64,000 nucleotides of DNA from Lepraria neglecta. Its lineage: Eukaryota > Ascomycota > Lecanoromycetes > Lecanorales > Stereocaulaceae. Below are positions 54,527-64,000 of the stretch, piece by piece (within the stretch, counting starts at the first letter, position 1; the number at the start of each line of letters is the position of its first letter). Location of the stretch: NCBI GenBank assembly GCA_033220425.1, contig CM065649.1:3658001-3722000 (forward strand). The letters run 5' to 3'. A program made the position numbers and the translations under genes. The notes beneath the pieces were generated by a model that saw nothing but the letters and a program-made list of their open reading frames with translations, had not been told where the DNA came from and made no database searches.

Positions 54527-54738
54527 GGCTCAGTGGTCTAGTGTAAATCTACCTCAAACTTCTTGAGTTGAAATCAGTAATTTTGAGTCTATTTAGGGTA
54601 TGATTGTCGCTTCGGGTTAATGGCCTGAGTACCTAAGGTGCTCTGAATTGTGACAGGCCCCGGGGTACTGTTTCCCACCACCAAAATCATTAAAAGAATT
54701 AATTGCTCATCGAACGCAGTTCAAATCCCGGCTGAGCC
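54527..54738 (+). pseudogene. Interrupted tRNA-Pro(CGG)-like sequence
   Basis: Pieces in order: GGCTCAGTGGTCTAGTG (54527-54543; acceptor strand and D-arm start with A box), AGGGTATGATTGTCGC plus TTCGGGTT (54595-54618; D arm and anticodon loop with CGG at 54613-54615), and GCAGTTCAAATCCCGG plus CTGAGCC (54716-54738; B box and 3' acceptor strand). GGCTCAG and CTGAGCC pair perfectly. Fungal tRNA-Pro has this order without gaps. Here about 50 and about 97 extra bases split it, the first inside the D loop where tRNA introns do not occur. It is either a tRNA relic with insertions or the head of a tRNA-derived SINE. Confidence 0.55.
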
Positions 54739-55004
54739 CCTTTCTTTTTGCTCTCTTAAAGATCGTAGCTTTTTAATATTGCCCTATGAATAGTCGTTGT
54801 TGAATAAGTGTCTGATGATTCAGAACACTTCCTACATCTTCTACAAGTGATGCATACAGCACGTAGTGTGTATTTGTTAAGCCAAACATACGAAGAAAGT
54901 TCCTCTGAGAGTGAGGAGAAGTAACCATGATTAAATAGCTACCGACGATTATGTATTTTCTATGTACTTCGGTAAGCATGCCCTCACTCTCCTCTCCACC
55001 CCAA
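54739..55004. other. Spacer after the tRNA-like sequence
   Basis: A 266-bp stretch; no gene is recognised. Confidence 0.35.
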
Positions 55005-55758
55005 TTAATTCCCACCTCCAACATACGAATTCGCCGTACTCATCATATCCCAAGAACAGCCCGGAACCTCAGTAGTGTTCGCAGGCTGCTTCACCGGACA
55101 AGTCTGTTGAGTGTTGCTTCCTGAGCTCTCAGTTCCCTGCAAAGCTGGCGGTGAAGCTCGTGGCGTTATGAAAACATGTAAACTCGGTCCGAAGAAGGCG
55201 GCGTGAGGATCGGACATCCGGCGATCTGGCATGGAGTGTCAGTAGGGTACTCCGTGCACTTGAGTTCTGGGACTCGAGTTAGACTGACCGACATAACTAT
55301 CCCCTTGCTGACTAGGGCTTTCATTGCGGATACAATTAAGGGCTATCCTCAATGCCACAGTAGCCACGTTGCTCCAGGACGATGCCTGATCAAGGTCTTC
55401 TTCCGATTCGAGTCGGACGTGGCAAGAACCTTTAACCACAATGAGCCCGTTCTTCAGCTTGGATGTGGTCCTGCTATGACGTACCGGATGCCCATTGAAG
55501 TGTTTGAAATTGCACGTTCGCAGCAGGTGTTGACCCAAACCATTGCAACAGATTCTGTTCTGCTCTAGTTTTGCCGTCGACCATTTGTTGTATGGTGCTG
55601 AAGCAGTCGGCAAAATCCAGTTCAGAGGTTGGGTCGATGGGTTGACAGTTGAGGTCAGCTCGCTTTACCAATTTATGGCCGAGTGGGATTGCTTCTCCCA
55701 GATGCAATGACAGCAGTTGCAGCAACCCGAAGACGACGAGAAGGACGCGTGACAACAT
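55005..55758 (-). pseudogene. Small secreted-protein family, member D (frame disrupted)
   Basis: ATG at 55758 gives a signal peptide (MLSRVLLVVFGLLQLLSLHL) and a KR processing-like site. A DCFSTIQQM block follows, then the frame ends at TAG (55474-55476). The second half lies in another frame: LKNGLIVVKGSCHVRLESEE, SSWSNVATVALRIALNCIRN, then GDSYV. An intron (about 55297-55233, GTCAGT..CCAG) leads to AAFFGPSLHVFITPRASPP and a Thr/Gln/Pro-rich tail ending at 55005. The block order matches members A-C 40 kb away (SW..I..A, C..., G...V). A short GTACGTCATAGCAG lies at the break but is too small to be an intron. Confidence 0.55.
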
Positions 55759-57835
55759 TTTGACTCCTGCAATCACGCTAGCCTCAATTCCAATCGATGA
55801 GTTTTATTCGAAGCAGAGAGTGTACCATAAGGTATAGCAGATTGTCTTGCTACCATGCTCTGTTTATATATCACAAAGTTGGCATACCCTGCTCGATATC
55901 GGCTGTACATAGAGGACAACGTTTTTCAAGGAAATTTTGTTGTACGATGTCATCTAACTCATGCGACATGTCTTCCACGTGGCTCGAAATACGTGATCAC
56001 GTTCCAGGCGGTACATGAATCAGCCATTGCGTCGAAAAGATGCCAATTATCATAGCGAATTACCATGATGTTAAGGGCTTTGACTTTTCCCTTGCATATT
56101 TACACCCCACAATAATAGGCGGAGCCCCATACTGTCAATCTGGATCAGTAGGGGCTGTCCGTCGGAAGATCTAAGGTTATGCGCGCATCTGAGACCACTA
56201 GTAATGGCAACTTTGACAAGAAGACGGCAATGGCGCATATAAAGTCTACGCCATCTTATTAAAGCCCCTAGCGGATGCAGACGAAACAGAGCTGCAGAGG
56301 CTAGCTCCGGTACTCCGGAGGTCACACCGAGAATCCAATTCAAGAAGAAGAGCCCCTTGGACGTCATGCTTCAGGTACCCAGATACCCGCGACTGCTAAT
56401 GGCGTGTATCGGCAATTTTGAAAGCACATGCCAGGAGCCGCGCTAGCTGTTGGCTTAACGGCCACCTATTAAGGTATTTGATAGCATGAGGCTCTCTCTG
56501 CGCAAGTGTCTGCATTGCTGACGGGAGCCCCACACACTCTTCCCCTTGGTGGCCTAGTTGGCCTTGTTGTGGCTATATGAATAAGATTCGGAATGATAGG
56601 TCGTGGCGTGCCTCAAGAAAGTGGAGTGCTGAGCCTTGAGTCGAAGTTGGCGGGGCACGTTGTCGCTCTTGGTCACGTTGGACTTGGGTAGGTGATTTAG
56701 TTGACTATGCCCACGATAGCTCACACTGCTCCGAGATTGTGCCTTTAAACATGAAGTATATTCCTAGATCCTGCCACTCATAGTTCATATTGCTCCTAGT
56801 AGTTGCTTGCAATCTTGGGGCAAAATTGTTATGTGAGATTGGACACCACACAGATGTACCGCCACGTTGCGTTCTCCTCTAGGAAAAGACATCGACATCC
56901 GGCCATTCTTTGCTTCCATTCAACACATTCCAAAGTCCTCCAAGATCTTGGTAAGTGCAGCCAGTGAAGAATCTCTCGTAAAAGCAGAAGTCTTCGTGTA
57001 TCTTGGGTTCGAATTCCTGCTCGTCTTCTTCGGGAGTGAGTCGGTTGGCGCAATGAAGACCCCCTTCTGTGCTGAAGGCAAGGGCAGGCAAAACGTGGAG
57101 AAAATTATATCTTTGGTCCTGGGTAAGGATGTCATACCTCCTGATTATTCTGCTTCCAATGTGCATAAGGCCCTCCAAGTGGTGAAGCTTTCAGGCGTTG
57201 AGGCTGCATTGCAAGTGGCCAAGTCCCTTCACTTCGAACAGACATGGCATCTTCACAGAGGGATGGTCCCACGTCACCTCCATGTGATGACCGGCCCCTC
57301 TTCGGTGAATTGTAGAAAATTCTGCTATATCTTAGCTCCGGATCTCGCTTCATGTTTTGATATCAAACCCACAACAAATCACCACCCACAACCACAACTA
57401 TCACCGGACTCAGGTCTTACTACCACTTGTAACAACGATAAGGACCAATAAACTAGGTAAGTGGACAGATTGCACCTTTTTTCCCCCCAAGTCTTTGCAC
57501 CGGCATAAAAGGGGTTGGGTGTCAGGGCCGGTCGGCTGAGGTGAGGTGGTGTCCACGCTCACCAGCCAAAGACCTCACCAGTTACTCCACTACAACCACA
57601 TCATACTGCTCCCAGCTGGCAATATCCAGAGGACGATGATGAGCTCATCAAGGTGGCGATATGTTCGAGGGCATCGAGGTTATCCTTGCTCCTCTTCATT
57701 TGCCACTGGATACGATGTTTACCTCACTCACTACCCTCATACTCACATTCCCTTCTTTGTTAGCACAAATCCAGCAAGGAGTTTCCTGAACGAGTTTGGT
57801 TCAAGCGTGCAGAGCTCTCCAATGGGGAGAGCTCA
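55759..57835. other. Long stretch without a supported gene
   Basis: About 2.1 kb. A lower-strand frame (MHIGSRIIRRYDILTQDQRY, ending at 56879) overlaps an upper-strand frame (to 57451). Neither has a clear start, splice support or family likeness. The last 300 bp are the leader and promoter of the next gene. No RNA gene or mobile element is recognised. Confidence 0.4.
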
Positions 57836-60800
57836 ATGACCATCGAAATGCCGCTAACCCCTCAAAGAAACCAGATTTGCAAACGAGCTTTGAAGTACTG
57901 GAACCGCTTAATTAACGCAATGTTTAAAAAGGAAGACAGAAAGAGCCCAAAAGGTGGTAAGAGCTCCAAAGACAACAAGAAAAAGTCACCGAAACCATCG
58001 ACGACTTCATCTGATCCTCCTCCTACACCAAATACACCTTCGAGCTCGAGTAAAACCAAGAAAGGCGGTAAGAGTCAGTCACCGAGGCCCTCTCCCTCCG
58101 ACCCTTTTGCATCGAAAACCCCTTCTGGGTCGAATAGACCCAAGGAAGGAGATGAGAGCCCAGTTAGCCCGTCACCGGGGCCATCAATGGCTTCATTGAC
58201 ACCTTCTATGTCGAACGACCCGTCTGAATGGAGGACTTCCTACAAGGGGTCATTGGGCAAGAGGCTCCGAAAGCGTTCATTCCCTTCCTTCAATCTCACT
58301 GCTGCTTCTGGTCGCGGTTCCGCGTCATCTGATCGTAACACACCAAGAGTTGCAATGTCACCGTCACCTGTCAGCGTTGCTGGAAGCTCTCCTAGTGGCA
58401 AATCACCGATATCAGGTCGGAGCAGACCAGGAGGCGTGATGTCACCATCGCTCTCTAACCTCGCGAATCTCACTGCTGGCGATTACGGCCGTCGACCATC
58501 GACATCAGGCCGCAATACACCAAGAGACCCCCTAAGTCCTCCTGGTTTTGCTAAGCCCGTTCCTCGCTCTGCTGGTCGTGGCAAACTAACATCTAATGGC
58601 ACCACACCGCAAGGCGTCGTGTCTCCTTCACTCACCAGGGTCGCCGATGGCCCGTCCAGTCACGCCACTTCAATTTCCGATCCCAGTACACCGAGAGGCC
58701 TCGTGTCACCGTCGCCGAGCCGCACCTTCAGCCCACAAGGTGGGGGAACGCCAACCTCGAGCCGCGGCCCCCGTGCTGTAAACACACCCACACGAGTTGT
58801 GTCACGCACTTCATCATCTCAATCCCTCACAACTTCCACTGCCCGAACCACAACAACAACAAACCTCGCTAAACCACTCGCCGGTTTGATTTTTGATCCC
58901 TCCCAAGAAGCAATATTCGACGAATACGAAGAAATCGCCATGGAGCGTCCGAAAACACCGGAGCGTGCAAAGTCACCACTGCTCTTGTTGTCGGTCGTCC
59001 CATCTGAGGACAACCTTGACCCTGACGCCCCACCTCCGAAATTCTTCACGGTCGCCGAATTCCTCAACACGATTCTCGAAAAAAACATCAAGCTTCCGAA
59101 CGAGGACGCACCAGAACCTGTCAAGGTTGGAAATTTCAAAGTCGAGGTCGCTGGTGTCAAAGGCAGTAATGTGAAACTTCCAAAATCATCTTCGACGGGT
59201 GTGAGCAATGACGCATTGATGATGGCCATGGAGGAGGCTATGAAAGAAAAGAAGGCGAAGGAGCAGGCTGCGAAACAGAAGCGAAGCGGTCCGAAGCAAC
59301 AGGATGTGGATTACGTCCATCCCAATGGCAAGCCGTATTCTGTAGCAGAGATTATCCTGGCAAAGAAGAAGGAGAGGGATGAGGCCGAGCGTGCGAGGAG
59401 CCCTTCCGGTAGAAAGAGATTCAACGTCAAGGGGTTCAACTACGACGATGACGGCACTCCCATGACCAAGGAGCAGATCGAGGCCTCGTGGAAGAAGACT
59501 GAGAGAGATATCAAATCTGGTGCTGTGAAGCTCCCGAAGATCGAAGACATATCCGTCCCTCCCATCAAGTGGGCGACGGAAGACTGGCAGACCCCCGTCT
59601 TGGGAGCGGAAACGGTAAAGCGTATCAATGAGAGGAAGATGAAGGATCCCAAGATGCAGGCAGCGTTGGCGAGAATCAAGGCGAAGGAGGAAAAGAAGTG
59701 GGCCGAGGAGGTTGCAAAGGCGAAGGAGGCTGCCAAGGCAGCATTGGAGAATCCGACTCCTCAAACCTTCTTGGATATGCCGGCAAACGTAATGAAGCGA
59801 ATCATGAGAGAATTGCTTGTGGTGGGTCCTGAAGAAGAGGTCGTACCTTGTCATTACGTCGCAGGCAAGATCATCAAGAATGCTGACGGTGGTCGTGGGT
59901 GTCTTCGCACGAAGCCTCAGGTGGACATTCTGGTGGCACTGTGCGGAACGAAGGATAAGAAGGTCAGAATGGCTTTGGATGCTGGACGAAATGTGTTGTA
60001 AGTCTCACCTGAACATTCCCTTTCGTCTCACTCCGGACATCATCAAGACATTAACGACGGCCAGGTATCGCGAGAACCAATTTGCTTTCCGCAAGCCGGC
60101 CGAGCTCATCCTCTTCATGAATACCATCGGCTGGATCAACATTGCTCGCATGAATTTCGACAAGAACCTCGTCGTATCTGCCAACTTCCTTACCAAGTAC
60201 ACGCATTGCCTGGAGATTAAATGGCTGGCACGTTGGCAGGCGGAATTGAGATTCTCGATGCAAGGCCATGAACTCGTCTCGCCGGATTGGAAGGCTGAGG
60301 ATATCGATCCCGAATACGAGCCGCCTGAGATTGAGAAGGCTTTGAAGACAATGGTCAAGGTCATGGACGAATCCAAGGAGATGGACAAGATGATCAGCGC
60401 CAGCCACGTGTCTTCGCGTATCAAGACTCTGGACTTCGGTGATAGTTTCAGCTCGATTGCAAATCTTCTTCAGGATATGGACATGGGCGAGGTATCCAAA
60501 GGCGAAGTCGAGCACTCGATGAGTGAAATGGCAGAAGTCTACGAGGAGGTCTTTAGATCAGGATCAGAACCGAAGGACACGGGCAAAGGTAAAGAGAAGA
60601 TTGTTCCAATGGAGAGCGAGGCCGAGCATCCCAAGATTGATTGGAACGATTGGAAGTTAGATAAGGCGTCCGGCGGACGAAACTATTTCGAGAGCTTCCT
60701 AGATGCCGATAATGGAGATGCGCTCTCCGAGGATTCTGGATACAATAGTAAGTCACTCCGCCACGTTCATATATGCCAATTACGCTTACACGGTTAGGCG

Positions 60801-60973
60801 AGGAGGCCACAGAAGTGGCGAATGAAAATGTCGATCTCGACCAAGGGGACTTATACGGGGTAAGCGACGAGGAGGAAGAGGAGGAAGAGGAAGACGAAGA
60901 AGAGGACGAGACAGATGGTAGCGTTACGAGCGAGAATCGTCGACTCGAGGAGGAGATCAAAGAGTTGCTGTGA
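57836..60973 (+). CDS. Large disordered protein with an F-box/2EXR-like segment
   Basis: Three exons: 57836-59997, 60065-60747 and 60798-60973, in phase, about 1006 residues. The first 340 residues are Ser/Pro/Lys-rich with many TP and SP sites (SGRNTPRDPLSPPG). A Lys/Glu-rich helical region follows. At about 640-760 a block TFLDMPANVMKRIMRELLV, then QVDILVALCGT, LYRENQFAFRKPAELILFMN and TIGWINIARM resembles the fungal 2EXR/F-box-like domain used in adaptor proteins of unknown target. The end is acidic: LDQGDLYGVSDEEEEEEEED. A later ATG (MFKKEDRKSPKGG at 57922) could be the true start. Its last two exons recur as decayed tandem copies downstream. Confidence 0.78.
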
Positions 60974-62640
60974 GGATTGGCACCCAACGTACCAGATAGC
61001 GAGCATTCCAATGGAGCACTGAAACCGCGATACATCCTGATATCAGAACATGGTTGTTCTTCTCTTTTCTCCAAATACTTCTCTTGTATTTTCACTTCTT
61101 GTTGCTTGTATATGATTAACGATCCTACAAGCAGAAATCCCTTAGTTCTCTATTTTGCAGAGGCTTCTCCGGTCTATTCGCCAGCCCTTCGTTGCTTTTC
61201 AGTCCCTAGACATTGTCATCAAGGAACTTTCTTGTATTTCTTGATCTTATAGATTTGCGTTGCGGCAGCTTAAAGTGCAGACATTCCCTGCCAAAAGTGT
61301 GGCCACTGACCGTACCCACTGCTAAGTCTGTTCGGGTCTTAGACGCAACTTTATAACATTTGTCTGCTCGTGTCGAGTACGTTGAACGTCGTGCCGGGGG
61401 CTCAGGCCTGAATTATTCAACCTTTCACTGCTCGCCGTCAAGGATATTGAGTGTCAACTTAGGGGATTGTTCGAATCATTCTGCTAACCTCGTCAGTTCA
61501 TTTTCTTCCCGTTGCTTATATATGATATATGATTCCGCAAGCAGAGTGAGGCGGCAGCGGACTTGGAACAAGGCGACGTTCACTATTTCCCAAACGAAGG
61601 CGACCTCTACGACGTAAGTGACGAGAATAAGGGCGAAGGTAACGATAGTAGCATCGTGAGTGAGAAAAGCAAGCATTGGAAATTGGATCAAGCTTCAGGA
61701 GGTCGTAATTACTTCGGGAATTTTCTCGATGCTGATAATGGCGAGGCTGCGAGTGAGAGCTCAGGATTGGAATGACTGGAAGCTCGACAAAGCGTCCGGA
61801 GGACGTAACTACTTTGAGATTTCTTGGACGCAGACAATGGGAACGCGCTGAGTGAGGACTCTGGATACCACACCACGTCTGTTAAGGGTAAATCACGCCG
61901 CCACGTTCACAAATGCCTAGCAACCGAAGAACACCGGAAAGGGGAAAGGGAAGAAGGTTGCTCCAGTAGAGGGCGAGGGTGAGCGTTTGGAAATCGATTG
62001 GAATGACTGGAAATTGGATAAAGCATCAGGTGGTAGGAACTACTTCGAGTCTTTCCTAGACGCAGACAATGGGGATGCACGAAGCTAGAGTTCGGGGTAC
62101 CATACCCCATCTGTGTACAGCAAGAACACGTACTCCGCCATGTTCACAAGTGCCAAGCAAGCTTACACGATCAGATGATGCAGCGCAATTTCTCGACATC
62201 CAAGGCGACGTTTACGGGGTCAGTGATGACGAAGAGGAGGATGAGGATAACGAGGAAGAGGGAGATGATACGAGCATCACCAATGAGAACGACAAACTTG
62301 ACAGCGAAATCAAGGAGTTGTTCGAAAAAGCTGGCACCAAGTACATAGCACTCAGATGCGAGTACCGAAAATGGCCTAGACATTGACATCAGAACTTGAC
62401 GGTCCTTCCGACGTCTACAGTATCAGCGACCGTCGACGCAGCGAAATTGGAGCAAGGCGACGTTTACCATCTTCCCAACCAGGGCATCGATGCAGCGCAG
62501 GTTTTCGAGGACCAGGGCGACTTCTATGGTATTAGCGACGATGACGATGGTGGCGATGGTGGCATCACAACGAGCGAGAATAGCAGGCTGGAGTGGGGGT
62601 CAAGGAAGTATTCGAGGGAGCTGGTACAAACAGGTATGTA
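60974..62640. repeat. Tandem array of decayed copies of a convergent gene junction
   Basis: Contains copies of the ends of both flanking genes. Exon-2-end copies (WKLDKASGGRNYF): 61671-61762, 61767-61870, 61925-62095. Exon-3 copies (QGD.YGVSD plus acidic run): 61547-61665, 62175-62386, 62440-62600. An intron-2-like piece (CGCCACGTTCACAAATGCC against CGCCACGTTCATATATGCC) lies at about 61893. On the lower strand, copies of the lectin last exon: 61050-61135, 61155-61205, 61490-61546. The layout shows that the unit duplicated was the shared 3' junction of the two genes, more than once, followed by decay. Boundaries are approximate. Confidence 0.85.
62175..62386 (+). other. Exon-3 copy that could serve as an alternative last exon
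   Basis: This copy keeps an acceptor (GATCAG at 62169-62174) and opens in the same phase as the true exon 3. Splicing from the exon-2 donor at 60747 would read NNDAAQFLDIQGDVYGVSDD, an acidic run, then LDSEIKELFEKAGTKYI and a new tail ending RKWPRH with a stop at 62384-62386. The original exon ends EEIKELL. Whether it is used is unknown. Confidence 0.4.
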
Positions 62641-62650
62641 CTTCTCTATT

Positions 62651-63960
62651 TTACAGATACTTCTTCGGTCCATTCGCTCTTCGTCGCTTATATATGACAT
62701 AGGCTCCAGCAAGTAGGAGTTGAACGCCGATGAATACGAAGAGAAGGAGCCCCATTCGGGGTGCGCTTGTTGTAATTACTGGTCTAGTGTCAGCAAAAGG
62801 TTTCACGGAAAGAGAAAAGGTGTAATAGAATGGAACGGGGAAGGAAGGATGTTGTTAACAGGATGTTGAATACTCGCAGAATGAGTAGAGGATAGATAAA
62901 ACAAAGAATGAATACGTACTGTCACCCATGTGCTTGGGCAAACTTTCAACAAGACTGCTATGGGAGTCTTTCAGAACACTCTGAAGACTAGAAAATTGGC
63001 CTTGGTAGTCGCGCACTGTCTTTTCGATACTTTGCAGTCTTTGATCCATGGCATTGAGCCTGTCTACTGACATGACGTTGCGTGCGAGCTCTTGATGTCT
63101 GCCTTCTGATTTTTCTGCGAGAACCTTGACTTCGCTCATAAGGCTGTCAACCAAATGGGTCAGTGTTTGTAGTCGATCGTGGAGGTCTTCAAACTGTTTG
63201 CTCTGATCGATTGAAGAGGCTGGGGTGTCGGGTGGGGTGTCAACATTGATCTGTGGTTGTTCTGCAACGGGTTCTTGTGGTCGTTTGGGTTCTTCTCGGG
63301 TGATTGACTTTGAGGTAAAGAGCATGAATTTGTAGGTTTCAAATGAATCTGGAGTCTCTGCTGACGCAGCTGTGATGCCGAAGTGGTAGTCTGGGGGCAT
63401 TCTTATCTGCATAATTGCGTTAGCAGCCACTCCATACGGTCTGTGGGTTGGGAAGTTTGGGCACCTTGTCGGTAGAGATGCACAGCTTGTCGTCTATTAT
63501 GACCTCGAATGTAGTCCCTTCCTGTCTGATCTGAAGCTTCGAAGGTCGTCCCAGATTTCTGTATGAATAGTCGCAGTGGCCGAATGCTAGCGAGTCGACG
63601 GAGTGATAGTTCTTATAGTCAAGGCTGCCATCGTTCATGAACCCTCGAATGCCTCCTCCCTAAGGAATATTAGCATTGCTCTTGACTCACGGTGGAAGCG
63701 TACCGTACCTTCCCACCGTAGGGATCAATGACCAGGACGAATCCATCGAAGTACCCAGCAGTGTATATACTGGAGGTACCGACGCTCGTGGGCCCATCTT
63801 TGGCATACCATATTTGTAGATTTCCGCCTCCTCGTTCAGGACCTGTAGCTCGGAATTCGAATTGGGCAACCCATTCCGATTGTGATACCCTAGCATCCGC
63901 CCAAACGGCTCCTCTTTGATTACCGGGATATGGAGGCGTCAGGATGACTTTATCTGACAT
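62651..63960 (-). CDS. L-type lectin cargo receptor, Emp46/47-like (5' end outside window)
   Basis: Type I membrane lectin cycling between ER and Golgi. Visible exons: from 63960 (acceptor GATGCAG at the right edge) to 63709, 63659-63465, 63406-62920 and 62778-62651, all in phase; earlier exons are missing. The lectin domain shows VILTPPYPGNQRGAVWAD, GGGNLQIWYAKDGP, DGFVLVIDPYGG, YHSVDSLAFGHCDYSYRN and DYHFGITAASAE. A coiled-coil stem follows (LHDRLQTLTHLVDSLMSEVK). The last exon has one helix (MGLLLFVFIGVQLLLAGAYV) and a cytosolic tail IYKRRRANGPKKYL. The terminal KKYL is a dilysine KKxx retrieval signal. Copies of this last exon lie in the neighbouring array. Confidence 0.9.
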
Positions 63961-64000
63961 CTGCATCCGTTAGCATATGTAGAAGCCAGGGTACGGCCGT

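Noticed and set aside
54527-54738. A functional tRNA-Pro with a normal intron
   Set aside because: The first insert lies in the D loop, not at position 37/38, and the T stem does not pair fully.
56867-57451. 194-codon upper-strand frame and the overlapping lower-strand frame ending at 56879
   Set aside because: They conflict with each other, the upper one lacks an ATG at its start, and neither shows a domain.

Overview
This window is nuclear DNA from a filamentous ascomycete (Pezizomycotina). Introns are about 45-80 nt with GT..AG ends and clear CTAAC or CTGAC branch sites. The gene set is fungal: GAL7, RAD4, FOX2 ending in the peroxisomal tripeptide AKL, VMA9, RRN11, HRQ1, two Zn2Cys6 regulators, ECM11-type and Yip-type proteins. 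I cannot fix the class or species from sequence alone.

Layout. 1-5 kb: GAL7 (cut by the left edge) and RAD4, divergently transcribed. 5-15.4 kb: an accessory block holding a 630-bp terminal-inverted-repeat element with a target duplication, a decayed amino-acid permease, two decayed copies of the RAD4 3' end, an intact class III aminotransferase, a decayed DUF6697-like gene and four relics of one small secreted-protein family. 15.8-30.2 kb: a LysM protein, a CTF1/Far-like fatty-acid regulator, a membrane-anchored alpha/beta hydrolase, an FHIT-type hydrolase, TDA10 and FOX2. 30.5-54.2 kb: VMA9, a putatively myristoylated RING-H2 protein, RRN11, a Zn2Cys6 regulator, HRQ1, a Yrb2/Hba1-type Ran-binding protein, a Yip1-family Golgi protein, an ECM11-domain protein and an RBR ubiquitin ligase. 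54.5-57.8 kb: a broken-up tRNA-Pro-like sequence and a fifth member of the secreted family. 57.8-64 kb: a disordered protein with an F-box/2EXR-like segment and an Emp46/47-type cargo lectin (cut by the right edge). These two converge, and their shared 3' junction has been copied in tandem several times.

Genes that may work together: the Far-like regulator and FOX2 both carry a CCGAGG/CCTCGG site just upstream, which fits control of beta-oxidation. RAD4 and HRQ1 are both DNA-repair proteins but lie far apart. The lectin and the Yip protein belong to ER-Golgi traffic. The most unusual feature is a repeated theme: 3' ends of resident genes (RAD4; the 57.8-kb gene plus the lectin) occur again downstream as decayed extra copies. 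In the second case one copy still looks usable as an alternative last exon.
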